A DNA stretch of 64,000 bases from Asaia bogorensis_B (GTDB lineage Bacteria; Pseudomonadota; Alphaproteobacteria; Acetobacterales; Acetobacteraceae), in assembly GCF_900465315.1 (NCBI RefSeq), contig NZ_UBIX01000014.1; one strand, given 5' to 3'. Of the stretch, positions 36,962-45,548 are shown in pieces. Position 1 is the first letter of the stretch. Every line of letters begins with the position of its first letter. The translations under genes were made by a program, and so were the position numbers. Under the pieces are notes generated by a model, which was not told where the DNA came from, ran no database searches, and worked only from the letters and a program-made list of their open reading frames with translations.

Positions 36962-37592
36962 GACGGTTTTCCTTGCGCACTTTCTCGACCGTTTCGGGCG
37001 TGGCTTCGATCGCCTCCCAGGGGTCGCGGCGGTCATTCTGCATACGGACGTAGCCCCGTGGGCTCGCTGGACCGCCAAACCCGATCTCGCTCCAGGCGGT
37101 GGGATGGGCGTAATAGGCGGAGAGGATATCGGTCAGCACATGCCCATTGAAGAAAAGCTGCATCTGCTCAGCGCTCCACCCGGCATGGCCCAGACGACCG
37201 GCCCCCGCTTCGCGCATCAGGTTTTCCTGATCGGCGGCGGATAGAAGGTGGAATGAGGCGTCGTGGCGTGCGCGGGCTTCGGCTTCGAATACCGCCAGGC
37301 CACTTTTCCATGTTTCGCGCTGGGGGGGCAGGGCTGCATCGCGAAAACCGGGGCGCTCATCCTTCAGCAGCTTCTGGTCAACATAGGCAGCAAGCGGAAC
37401 GGGCGGGCGGTCATTCGGCTGGGGCATAACCCTGTCGCAAAGGGCGCAAAGCGTCAGCCATTCCGCCTGCTCCAGAAAGCGCGCCTCACGTGGTACAGCG
37501 AGGCGCTCGTCAATCACGCGGCGCGTTGCATCGTTCCATGAAGGACCGAGGCGCTTATTGAGCACATCATAACCCGGATAGCGCTCAGACAT
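36951..37592 (-). CDS. Gluconate 2-dehydrogenase subunit 3 family protein
   Basis: 213 residues. The family pattern is visible: EQAEWLTLCALCDRVMPQPNDRPPVPLAAYVDQKL, then ARHDASFHLLSAADQENLMREA and MQLFFNGHVLTDILSAYYAHPTAWSEIGFGGPASPRGY. Subunit 3 partners chaperone or accompany the GMC flavoprotein, often carrying a Tat signal for co-export; none is evident here, so the complex may be cytosolic or exported in another way. The gene overlaps the membrane-protein gene before it by 8 bases and the GMC gene after it by 11 bases. Confidence 0.85.
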   Translation of the reverse strand: MSERYPGYDVLNKRLGPSWNDATRRVIDERLAVPREARFLEQAEWLTLCALCDRVMPQPNDRPPVPLAAYVDQKLLKDERPGFRDAALPPQRETWKSGLAVFEAEARARHDASFHLLSAADQENLMREAGAGRLGHAGWSAEQMQLFFNGHVLTDILSAYYAHPTAWSEIGFGGPASPRGYVRMQNDRRDPWEAIEATPETVEKVRKENRHVR

Positions 37593-38562
37593 CGCGGTCG
37601 TCCTCCATCAGATCGAGCGCCGCGAGCCCGGCAAGCGCCAGTCCGGTGAAGGCGGGCGGGGCCGGAATAGGGGGGCCATTGAGCAGGTTCTGCTGGATGT
37701 TGCGCCAGCCATCCATGTCACGCCCGACGCCAATCGCATGAAAGACGGTGCCGGAGACACCCATGATGGCGGTAGCGCGCAGCCACCAGCGTGTCAGGCG
37801 GCGGTCCGTCCGGGCATCGCCCAACGCGGCATGGGTGATGGCCACGGCAGCGGCAGGCGGCATGGCAACGGGCAGGACCATGAACGGGTCATGGAAACTG
37901 CCGCGGAAATGGAGCAACCCGGCCTCACCGGTCGTGCCGACCATGCCAGCGCCGGTAACCGCGCCGATGACGCGCCCCGCGGGCAGGCCGAACAGTTTCG
38001 GCACGTCGCCCGGTTTTGTCTCGCGCACTCGTTCAGAAAAAAAACCGAGAAGGCCAGAGAGCCCTATGGCCATGGGCGCACCGAGCGGTGCCCCGTAAAA
38101 AAGGTTTTGCCAGATGAATCGTCCCGGCTTCTGGACGACATTCCAGATGTGAAACCCGGTGCCTACCATCCCCACGAGCCCTGTCAGGGCATAAACCCCG
38201 TCGCGGACCAGATGCGCATGAGCGCGTCTATCCGCCGTGCCATGCGCCGAGACGGCGAGGGCGAGGGCCGAGGTAACAAGGGGGGTGTACATCGCCTTGT
38301 TCGCAAAATCGCCCCGGTAGTGCTCGACGGCACTGTCGAAAAGAACCGAAGCGGCCAGCGTGCCGGCGGAACGGTTGAGGCGTCTCGCAGCGAGATTGGC
38401 GCGATCCGCCGAGGGAGGCGGCTCGGCCGCAAGGGCGGGAAGGGCAGATTTCCGGCTCATGCGCCCGCCCCGCGTTGCGGCAGCGAAAGCCGCCGCTGTG
38501 AGCGCGCCGGTCAGGCCGAGGGCCCAGCCGACCGCGCCACGCGGGCCACTATAACGCGGCAC
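37585..38562 (-). CDS. Multi-spanning membrane protein of unknown function
   Basis: 325 residues from a GTG directly abutting the PoxB-like stop. There is a hydrophobic segment at residues 10-30, a basic loop, then several further hydrophobic stretches (about 85-110, 130-150, 170-190, 240-260, 300-320) with Gly-rich loops. His residues sit in GTGFHIWNVVQ, GLLHFRGSFHDPF and GTVFHAIGVGRD. I do not recognise a named family. Its fixed place between a ThDP enzyme and a GMC/subunit 3 pair suggests a membrane anchor or a quinone- or haem-interacting subunit, by inference from context only. Confidence 0.65.
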   Translation of the reverse strand: MPRYSGPRGAVGWALGLTGALTAAAFAAATRGGRMSRKSALPALAAEPPPSADRANLAARRLNRSAGTLAASVLFDSAVEHYRGDFANKAMYTPLVTSALALAVSAHGTADRRAHAHLVRDGVYALTGLVGMVGTGFHIWNVVQKPGRFIWQNLFYGAPLGAPMAIGLSGLLGFFSERVRETKPGDVPKLFGLPAGRVIGAVTGAGMVGTTGEAGLLHFRGSFHDPFMVLPVAMPPAAAVAITHAALGDARTDRRLTRWWLRATAIMGVSGTVFHAIGVGRDMDGWRNIQQNLLNGPPIPAPPAFTGLALAGLAALDLMEDDRDV

Positions 38563-40356
38563 TCAGGATTTCTTCGAAGGCAGGAACGTGGCCAGCATTT
38601 CCTTCGCTGACCCGCGGATCACATCGAGCAGTTCCGGTTCGGTCGGCAGGGAAGAGAGGAAAGCCTTGGCCTGTTGCAGGGTGATGTGCGGCGGCAAGGG
38701 CGGCACGTCGGGATCGGTGCGGGCTTCGAGGATAACAGGTCGATCCGCGTTCAGGGCCTCTTCCCATGCACCGGCAATCTGATCGGGGTGATCGACGAGG
38801 ATACCCTTGAGGTCCAACAATTCTGCGTATTTGTGATACGGGAAATCGGGAATGGATTGCGTGGCGGTCGTCTTGCCCTCGCCAAGCTGGACGCGCTCTT
38901 CCCATGTCACCTGATTGAGGTCCTGGTTGTTGAGCACGAGAACGATCAGTTTAGGATTTTCCCATTGCTTCCAGTATTTGGAGATCGTGATCATCACGTT
39001 CAGGCCGTTCATCTGCATCGCCCCATCGCCCATACAGGCAATGACGGTCCGTTCAGGAAAGGCCATTTTCGCGGCGACCGCATAAGGTGTGCCAGCTCCA
39101 AGCGAGGCAAGGCCGCCCGAGAGCGAGGCCTTCATGCCACGACGGATTTTCAGATCCCGCGCAAACCAGTTGGCGACCGAGCCTGAATCGGCGGTGATGA
39201 TCGCGTTTTCAGGCAAACGGGGTGACAATTCCCAGAACACGCGCTGCGGGTTGATCGGGTTGGCGTCCGTCATGGCGCGGGCTTCGAGAACCTTCCACCA
39301 CGTCTCGACTTCCTTCTCGATTTTTTCGCGCCAGCTACGGTCGCTCTTGCGCTGCAAAAGCGGAATCAGGGCGCGCAGTGTAGCGGCGCTGTCGCCTTGC
39401 AGGCAGACTTCCATCGGGTAGCGCAGAGAGAGGTTGGAGCCGTTGATGTCGATTTGCACGCCGCGTGCCTGACCCGGATTGGGCAGGAACTCGCTATACG
39501 GATAGGCCGAGCCTACCATCAGGAAGGTGTCACATTCCTTCATCAGATCCCAGGACGGTTTGGTGCCGAGCAAGCCGAGTGAGCCGGTGACATAGGGCAG
39601 TTCGTCTGGCACGGCGGCCTTGCCTAGAAGCGCCTTGGCAATACCGGCGCCAAGAAGGTCGGCAATTGCGATTAGCTCATCCGTGGCTTCCAGCGCGCCT
39701 GCGCCGGCCAGAATAGCGACTTTCTTGCCGGAATTCAGAATTTCCGCGGCGGCTTGCAGGCCGTGCATCTCCGGCACGGGGCTGATGACCGTCTCGCCAA
39801 TGCCGGTATGGGTAAAGCCATGCGCGACAGGCGCTTCCTTGTAAGGCAGCTCCTGCAGGTCGTTGGGGACGATCACGATGGTGGGGGCACGTTTGTCGCG
39901 GGCAATACGCACGGCGCGATCAATGGCGTGCCTCATCTGCGAAGGTTCGGTAACGGTAACTATATATTCCGAGCCGACATCCTTGCAGAGCGACTGCAGA
40001 TCGACTTCCTGCTGGTAATTCGATCCAATACAGGTGCGCGCCTGTTGGCCCATGATGGCAACGACGCCCACATGATCGAGCTTGGCGTCATAAAGCCCGT
40101 TGAGCAGGTGAATGGCACCTGGCCCCGAGGTGGCAAAGCAAAGCCCGACCTGACCTGTGAATTTGGCATGGGCGGAAGCCATGAACGCCGCCATTTCCTC
40201 ATGGCGCACCTGAACATATTCCACACGCCCGGCATCGATCTCGCGCTGAAGCGCCACATCGATCCCGCCTGCACCATCGCCGGGATATCCATAGGCCCTT
40301 TTCAGGCCCCATTCCTGAAGGCGTTTCCACATGAATTCGCTGACATTCATGGACAT
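38563..40356 (-). CDS. ThDP-dependent enzyme of the pyruvate oxidase/acetolactate synthase family (PoxB-like)
   Basis: 597 residues from MSMNVSEF. N-terminal Pyr domain YGYPGDGAGGIDVAL with the catalytic Glu in VRHEEMAAFMASAHAKFTG; central FAD/DHS-like domain; C-terminal PP domain with the ThDP-Mg motif GDGAMQMNGLNVM ending in the NNQDLNQ stretch. Related enzymes decarboxylate pyruvate to acetate with electrons to quinone or oxygen. It differs from E. coli PoxB in lacking an obvious amphipathic C-terminal lipid-binding helix. First gene of a four-gene operon with a membrane protein and a GMC dehydrogenase, and divergent from an FMN hydroxyacid oxidase, so a lactate/pyruvate oxidation role is plausible. 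Confidence 0.87.
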   Translation of the reverse strand: MSMNVSEFMWKRLQEWGLKRAYGYPGDGAGGIDVALQREIDAGRVEYVQVRHEEMAAFMASAHAKFTGQVGLCFATSGPGAIHLLNGLYDAKLDHVGVVAIMGQQARTCIGSNYQQEVDLQSLCKDVGSEYIVTVTEPSQMRHAIDRAVRIARDKRAPTIVIVPNDLQELPYKEAPVAHGFTHTGIGETVISPVPEMHGLQAAAEILNSGKKVAILAGAGALEATDELIAIADLLGAGIAKALLGKAAVPDELPYVTGSLGLLGTKPSWDLMKECDTFLMVGSAYPYSEFLPNPGQARGVQIDINGSNLSLRYPMEVCLQGDSAATLRALIPLLQRKSDRSWREKIEKEVETWWKVLEARAMTDANPINPQRVFWELSPRLPENAIITADSGSVANWFARDLKIRRGMKASLSGGLASLGAGTPYAVAAKMAFPERTVIACMGDGAMQMNGLNVMITISKYWKQWENPKLIVLVLNNQDLNQVTWEERVQLGEGKTTATQSIPDFPYHKYAELLDLKGILVDHPDQIAGAWEEALNADRPVILEARTDPDVPPLPPHITLQQAKAFLSSLPTEPELLDVIRGSAKEMLATFLPSKKS

Positions 40357-40642
40357 GGCTCTGATGCTCCGGCGATTGGCTGTGTGCCAGAGCAACGTCG
40401 CGTCAAGCGGGAATGTTCATTTTCATACTTTGTAAAATTATTTTATATTCATGAACCGGAATGATCAGAATTCGCTGTTTCCTGCGTTATCCGATGCTGA
40501 AAACGGCATGAACCGGGACAGGATCAGCGTGGTGCGCGAGATGTCACTTTAACGTGACGACGCTGCAAAAGCGCCAGAAGCCTCCGGCCCCGTTCCTGCT
40601 CCATTGCCACTGTACCAGCATGAACCTTCGGGAGATCTTTTC
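40357..40642. promoter_or_regulatory. Divergent promoter region, PoxB-like / hydroxyacid oxidase
   Basis: 286 bases between divergent genes. It contains an AT-rich core (40420-40450) and two direct repeats of CATGAACCGG (40450-40459 and 40507-40516), each followed by a run ending ATCAG. An inverted repeat GTCAC/GTGAC (40543-40558) lies further downstream. These are candidate operator sites co-regulating both directions; the regulator is unknown. Confidence 0.5.
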
Positions 40643-41845
40643 ATGTCCATCACGGCCAAACGGCGTTTGAAAGATATCTATCAGCTTACCGATTTCGAGA
40701 AGGCCGTGAAACGCTATCTGCCCAAGGCTGTGTATGAGTATGTGCGCAATGGCGCCGGGTCGGAAATAACCCTTCGCCGCAACCGGGCCGTCTTTCAGCG
40801 CTATTTGTGGCGGCCCTATCGCCTGCGCGATGTGTCCAGTCTCAACACCAAGATTACCCTTCTGGGTGAGACCTATGACCAGCCTTTCGGGTTTGCCCCG
40901 ACGGGTGGCGCAGCCATGACCCGTTATGACGCAGACCGTATCGAGGCATCGACCGCGCGTCGCCATAACCTTTTCTATGCGCTTTCGGCCAATTCGCTCA
41001 CACCGCTTGAGGAGATCATACGCATCAATCCCAAGGCCTGGTTTGCGGCCTATCTGCCCAGCGATATGGGCATCATCGATGGCATGATCGATCGTGTGCA
41101 GGAGGCGGGCTATCCCGTCCTTCTCATTACCTGTGACGTGCCTGTACCCGCGCAACGTATCGCCGAGACACGGGCAGGCTATTCCATGCCAATCCGGCCC
41201 AATCTGCGCGCTACACTCGGTGGCATGGCGCATCCGGGCTGGACCTTGGGCACGCTGGGCCGCACGATCCTGCGTGATCGCAACCCGAAGATCGTGAACA
41301 TCCGCCCCCAGGGTGGGCCGGGCCTTTTCTCCAATGAGATTGCCGCTGTCGGCGGGTCGCCTCACTTCACCTGGGACCATGTCCGCCACATCCGGTCGCG
41401 ATGGAAAGGCAAGCTCGTGCTCAAGGGGCTGCTGCGTCCGGAAGATATTGCCGAAGCGGCCCGGATCGGGGCCGATGCGGTTGGCATCTCCGATCACGGT
41501 GCCCGTCTGCTCGATTCTACCATCGCTCCGCTTGAAGCTCTTGGCGAAATCAGGCAGGCCGCGGGCGATATGGCCGTGATTGTCGATAGCGGCTTTCGTT
41601 GTGGCGGTGATGTGCTCAAGGCCCTCACGCTCGGCGCCGATGCGGTCATGCTGGGGCGCCCGTTCCTTCAGGCCTGTGCGCTGGCGGGCAGTGCCGGGCT
41701 CGACAAGGCCATTTCCATTCTCAGCACCGAAATCAGCCGGGATCTGGCCCTGCTGGGTGTCACCAGTCTGGAGTCACTCGAGGAGGATCTGCTCAAGGAT
41801 CTGGGCGATGTCCGCTTTGCCGAACAGGCGATGGAAAAAACCTGA
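40643..41845 (+). CDS. FMN-dependent alpha-hydroxyacid oxidase/dehydrogenase
   Basis: TIM-barrel flavoprotein of 400 residues that oxidises 2-hydroxyacids such as L-lactate, glycolate or mandelate. Markers: DFEKAVKRYLPKAVYEYVRNGAGSE at the N-terminus, FGFAPTGGAAM, LITCDVPVPAQR, KLVLKGLL (FMN-binding Lys) and the catalytic His-Arg pair in ISDHGARLLD, followed by VDSGFRCGGDVLKAL and LGRPFL. The active-site motif is DHGAR instead of the common NHGGR. Ribosome binding site CGGGAGA precedes ATG 40643. It is divergent from the PoxB-like operon, which would use the pyruvate it makes from lactate. Confidence 0.9.
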   Translation: MSITAKRRLKDIYQLTDFEKAVKRYLPKAVYEYVRNGAGSEITLRRNRAVFQRYLWRPYRLRDVSSLNTKITLLGETYDQPFGFAPTGGAAMTRYDADRIEASTARRHNLFYALSANSLTPLEEIIRINPKAWFAAYLPSDMGIIDGMIDRVQEAGYPVLLITCDVPVPAQRIAETRAGYSMPIRPNLRATLGGMAHPGWTLGTLGRTILRDRNPKIVNIRPQGGPGLFSNEIAAVGGSPHFTWDHVRHIRSRWKGKLVLKGLLRPEDIAEAARIGADAVGISDHGARLLDSTIAPLEALGEIRQAAGDMAVIVDSGFRCGGDVLKALTLGADAVMLGRPFLQACALAGSAGLDKAISILSTEISRDLALLGVTSLESLEEDLLKDLGDVRFAEQAMEKT

Positions 41846-41932
41846 TCGATTGGGCAGAGGGGGTATCGGAACGCGGGGCAGCTTGTGCCATGATCGCGCC
41901 GAATTCCCACCCCTGGCGTGAAAGACTGGGCT

Positions 41933-42889
41933 ATGAATGCGACCGAACGCGGCATACGTGAGCAGTTCTCCTTCTGGCGGGCGCTGTCGTCTCCCGGTTC
42001 TTCGCCCGAGCCCGGTTTTGCCCATGTGGTGATTGGCTGTGGCACTTCGGTGCATATCGCTGACAGCATTGCCTGTGCGCTGAACGAGGCCGGGTTTGCC
42101 GCGCGTGCGGTGCCGGGCAATGAGTGGACGCGTCGTGCCTCATCCTATGTACCGGCCGGGACACCCACCCGCATGCTGGCGCTGTCGCGCAGTGGTGAGT
42201 CGACCGAGACCGTGGCAGCCGCCGCGGCAGGGCTCAGGGCAGGGCTCGATGTCTTGGGCGTTACCTGTGCGCCCGGCAGCGCCCTGACGCGCGTTGCGAG
42301 CGAATCCTTCGAGGCTGAGACCCATCCCGAGGAGGGGATCGTGATGACCGCCTCGGCCAGTCTGATGTTGATGACGGGCCTGCGCTATGCCGGGCTGTCC
42401 ATTACGCCTGATACGATCGTTGCTGCCGAGGCCCTGCTGGAAGCCTCCGACCCGCATCTCGTTTCACTGATTCAGGGGCGCTCGCATTTCGTGTTTCTTG
42501 GCGGCGGCGCCTATTACGGTGTGGCCCGTGAGGGGGCGCTGAAGATGCAGGAAATGAGCCTTAGCCAGAGCGAGGCGCATCATCCGCTCGAATATCGTCA
42601 TGGCCCGACCAGCCTGATCGATGAACATTCCTTTGTGGTCATGCTCTATCATCCTGATACCCGCGAAGAGGAAGAGCAGGTAGCGCGTGAGGTGATGGAG
42701 AAGGGAGCGGTCGTGCTTGGCCTTGGCGGTCTGGGTACGATTTCTCTCCCTGTGGGCGGCGATCATGGCGCGGGACCGCTGGTATGTCTGCCCGTGCTGC
42801 AACTTCTGGGCGAGTACGTGGCGCGCGCCAACGGGCTCGACACGCTGGCGCCGCGTCATCTGACCAAGGTCGTCACATTCGACGCCTGA
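41933..42889 (+). CDS. SIS-domain sugar isomerase/deaminase-like protein
   Basis: 318 residues with two SIS domains, like the isomerase half of glucosamine-6-phosphate synthase or the AgaS/FrlB group. Markers: HVVIGCGTSVHIADSIACAL, LALSRSGESTETVAA (sugar-phosphate loop), EEGIVMTASASLMLM, FLGGGAYYGVAREGALKMQEMSL and EYRHGPTSLID with a conserved His. ATG 41933 is preferred to an upstream GTG (41918). It begins 87 bases after the hydroxyacid oxidase, possibly in the same transcript. It likely acts on an amino- or fructosamine-phosphate; substrate unknown. Confidence 0.86.
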   Translation: MNATERGIREQFSFWRALSSPGSSPEPGFAHVVIGCGTSVHIADSIACALNEAGFAARAVPGNEWTRRASSYVPAGTPTRMLALSRSGESTETVAAAAAGLRAGLDVLGVTCAPGSALTRVASESFEAETHPEEGIVMTASASLMLMTGLRYAGLSITPDTIVAAEALLEASDPHLVSLIQGRSHFVFLGGGAYYGVAREGALKMQEMSLSQSEAHHPLEYRHGPTSLIDEHSFVVMLYHPDTREEEEQVAREVMEKGAVVLGLGGLGTISLPVGGDHGAGPLVCLPVLQLLGEYVARANGLDTLAPRHLTKVVTFDA

Positions 42890-42901
42890 CAGGTTAATCC
42901 C

Positions 42902-42920
42902 GGGCAAGGTGCTCTTGCCC
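42902..42920 (+). terminator. Hairpin downstream of the SIS-domain gene
   Basis: GGGCAAG (42902-42908), a five-base loop and CTTGCCC (42914-42920) form a perfect stem 13 bases after the stop codon. No T-run follows, so it may be a weak or factor-assisted terminator. Confidence 0.4.
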
Positions 42921-43079
42921 CGTGTTGCATCCGATGGGGCAGCCATCGAGCCACGGGTGAGGTCGTGCCTCAGGTGTGTCTGACACCGATGGCACGAGCC
43001 TATGGCAACCCGGACGGTCGCCAGACGCTGGGAGCGAGGAAAAATCGAATTCCTCGCCCAGACCTGCCGGAGCCGATCG

Positions 43080-44150
43080 ATGCGCGCACCCATCGCCTAC
43101 CACCCCGACATCGAGAAAGGCTCGACAGATGAAGGGGCCACTCACGAGCAACTGCGTGGGACATTCAGGCGCATCATTACGGCGACGCATCGTGATATCG
43201 GTACGGCTTCGCGCGGGGTTCATGCCAAGAGCCATGCCCTGCTTGAAGGGACATTGCATGTGGCGGCCAATCTTCCGCCGGAGCTTGCACAAGGGCTTTT
43301 TGCGACACCCGGTGCCTATCGCCTGACGGCACGGCTTTCAGCCATACCGGGCGATCCGCTGCGCGATGCCGTTTCAGGTCCACGTGGCTTTGCCCTGAAA
43401 ATTCATGACGTGCCCGGTCCGCTGCTGGAAGACAACAAGGGGGTGGCGGTACAGGACTTCCTGTTTGCCAACGGTGCCGTTTTCGGGGCACCCGATGCCA
43501 GGGGATTTCTGCAGAATCTGCGCGTGCTGGCGCTGACAACCGATCGGGCAGAGGGAGCCAAGGCGTCGCTTTCGCGCGCGCTGCGCCTGATACAGCGTTT
43601 ATTGACGCGCTTTGCCAGACCCAGTGCCACCCTTGCTGCGCTGGGTGGATTTACACCCACTCATCCGCTGGGCGACCGGTTTTATTCGCAGGTGCCGGTG
43701 CGTTTTGGTGATTATGTCGCGAAGCTCGATCTCGTACCTGAGTCAGAGAGCTTTCGTCGGCTGACAGGCCGGTTGATCGATATCGATCATGATCCGGTTG
43801 CGATACGCCGGGCGATCAGGCGCGTCATGGCGCAGGAAGGTGGTCGCTTCAGCCTGCGCGCGCAGCTGTGCCGCGATGAAAAGCAGCAACCTGTCGAGAA
43901 TGCCGCAACAGAGTGGAGCGAGGCTCTCAGCCCTTTCCACACTGTGGCAACGCTCGAACTCCCGCCACAGGATAGCTGGAACGAAGCGCAATCATACCAG
44001 ATCGATGAATGTCTCTCGTTTTCACCCTGGCATGGGCTCGAGGCGCACAGACCGCTTGGCAATATCATGCGCGCCCGACGCGCGGCCTATCCTTTCTCTG
44101 CGGGATTGCGGTCCAGGCTGAACGGATGTCCGATGAAGTTCCTGCCCTGA
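43080..44150 (+). CDS. Catalase-family haem protein (small, SrpA-like)
   Basis: 356 residues, much shorter than classical catalase (about 480-700). The distal His is in GVHAKSHALLEG, the Asn in DFLFANGAVFGAPDA, and the proximal Tyr in IMRARRAAYPFSAGLR. ATG 43080 is chosen because upstream codons (from 43002) are unrelated to the family. No signal peptide, so cytosolic. Such proteins may have peroxidase or peroxygenase rather than strong catalase activity. Not evidently in an operon with neighbours. Confidence 0.87.
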   Translation: MRAPIAYHPDIEKGSTDEGATHEQLRGTFRRIITATHRDIGTASRGVHAKSHALLEGTLHVAANLPPELAQGLFATPGAYRLTARLSAIPGDPLRDAVSGPRGFALKIHDVPGPLLEDNKGVAVQDFLFANGAVFGAPDARGFLQNLRVLALTTDRAEGAKASLSRALRLIQRLLTRFARPSATLAALGGFTPTHPLGDRFYSQVPVRFGDYVAKLDLVPESESFRRLTGRLIDIDHDPVAIRRAIRRVMAQEGGRFSLRAQLCRDEKQQPVENAATEWSEALSPFHTVATLELPPQDSWNEAQSYQIDECLSFSPWHGLEAHRPLGNIMRARRAAYPFSAGLRSRLNGCPMKFLP

Positions 44151-44688
44151 GAGAGGGCAGCCTGTCGATATGTCGTGACATATCATGACGCATAAGGTCT
44201 GCAGGCATCCTAGGCGATGATATGCTGTGACGTAGCGCGGACCACGGGTCCCATACGTCACGAGTTTCCGAGCGCAAGTCCATAGGGCCGGGATCGCAAG
44301 GCCGGAACAGGAATTCCCTCCCGAAAGCCCCGACGCGACTTTTTTGATAAAATTTGCAGCCCTCCCGGCGCAATATTGCCGGGCCCCTAACCCGCCCTCC
44401 CTTCCTATTGAGTCAACACGTGGTAGATAAAAGTGCGTGATGCATTTTGCGGTTGTTACGGTGCTGGACGTAAGTGTTATCGGCGGATTCGAACCGCTCC
44501 GGCCGTCCCGTGACCTACCTGGAATGCCGGCATTGCCCTGCCGGCGAGGGTGTGTGTTCGCTCTCGATGGGTTGGTACCGACTGCAACTCAGATGATTGG
44601 TTCCTCCAGAAAGATACCGGTGAAGTGCGACGATGAGTGTTGTAAAATATTCCGCTCTCCGTCTCGAAACGAGATAAAAATCAAGAAA
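44151..44688. other. Intergenic region with strong inverted repeats, possible RNA
   Basis: About 540 bases without a convincing gene, between the catalase-like gene and the convergent DIP1984 gene. It holds a near-perfect hairpin GATATGTC-GT-GACATATC (44167-44184). A 35-base stem-loop has outer arms GTGACGTA (44227-44234) and TACGTCAC (44254-44261) and an inner stem GGACC/GGTCC (44239-44251). A 10-bp palindrome ATGCCGGCAT (44523-44532) also occurs. A short tRNA T-arm-like run (GGTTCGAATCC, minus strand, around 44488) occurs but no full tRNA folds. It may act as bidirectional terminators or encode a structured RNA. Confidence 0.5.
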
Positions 44689-45144
44689 TCAAATGAGTTC
44701 GGAATTCCAGTTATTTTTCTGTATTTTCGCTTCGAGCAAGCGAAGTCTCTTCGCGTAATCATCCACCATCTTCTGTATCTCTGCTACTGATACGGTGGGA
44801 TAAAAGCGGATTTCAGATTTTGTAAGACGCGACTGCGTGACCGTGGCCTCTCTGGTGAGATCACGATAAGTCGCCAGGCGCAATCGCAACATGTCACGCT
44901 CTGCCAACGCTTGTGTCATCGTTATTCCATCGTCCAGCATCGTCGTCGCATTGGTCGCATTGATACGTGTGATGAGAGATTGTAGCGATGTGATATCCTG
45001 ATCGTACTCTGCAAGGATCTGCCTGGGGTCTTCTGCGGGCGTATCGCCTTCCTGCACTTTTGCGTTTCTGAGAAGTCGCGCTTTCAGCTGTTCCAGCCGT
45101 TTCGCGAGATCCGAGCGCATTGTAAGAGCTTCAGCAAGAAACAT
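44689..45144 (-). CDS. DIP1984-family protein
   Basis: 151 residues, mostly helical with two likely coiled coils. The family pattern is clear: LAEALTMRSDLAKRLEQLKARLLRNAKVQEGDTPAEDP, then LITRINATNATTMLDDGITMTQALAERDMLRLRLATYRDL, and the end VDDYAKRLRLLEAKIQKNNWNSELI. Members have unknown function (some called septicolysin without firm evidence). The gene is compositionally more AT-rich than its neighbours and flanked by low-GC DNA, which suggests acquisition by transfer. Confidence 0.85.
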   Translation of the reverse strand: MFLAEALTMRSDLAKRLEQLKARLLRNAKVQEGDTPAEDPRQILAEYDQDITSLQSLITRINATNATTMLDDGITMTQALAERDMLRLRLATYRDLTREATVTQSRLTKSEIRFYPTVSVAEIQKMVDDYAKRLRLLEAKIQKNNWNSELI

Positions 45145-45548
45145 TGCGGCCTAACCCTCTCTACTCATGCAGGTTTGCTCCAACCCCAGCCATTATGCCT
45201 GGCGCTGTCAAGAGCTGGGGAGCAATTTGCCAGAACGCCAGATTTCGTTGCCGGGTATCATGGCAAAGAGGTTGTGGATGCATCTGTGCCAGATGCGGAG
45301 ATCATCATATCTGTTCGGATTGAAAATCACATTATAGATATATAAGTATTCTCAAGTATAAATATGGAGCTTTTCGAGCTTATTATTATTTTATATACAA
45401 CACATAAATTCACATTTGATAATATGACAAATTGTTTCTTTCGTTTGATTGCAGAGTCGGTGTTTTGTCATAAAACAGTCATTCAACTGACTTATTGGGT
45501 CGTTTATAGCATCGCGCATACGGTCCAGAGGCAAAGTCAGTCAAATTC
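45145..45548. promoter_or_regulatory. AT-rich intergenic region upstream of the porin gene
   Basis: About 400 bases between divergent genes. Bases 45315-45480 are strongly AT-rich in a GC-rich chromosome and include several TATA-like and TTGAT-like elements, so a porin promoter, perhaps several, is expected. No convincing coding frame. The composition would suit binding by a nucleoid-associated silencer or simply a strong promoter. Confidence 0.45.

Noticed and set aside
44470..44500. tRNA-like T-arm on the minus strand
   Set aside because: The T-loop GTTCGAATC is present but the T stem has a mismatch, and no acceptor stem, D-arm or anticodon arm can be placed around it.
44437..44790. Plus-strand 117-codon frame in the structured intergenic region
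   Set aside because: It overlaps the 3' end of the DIP1984 gene, has no ribosome binding site and no recognisable domain.
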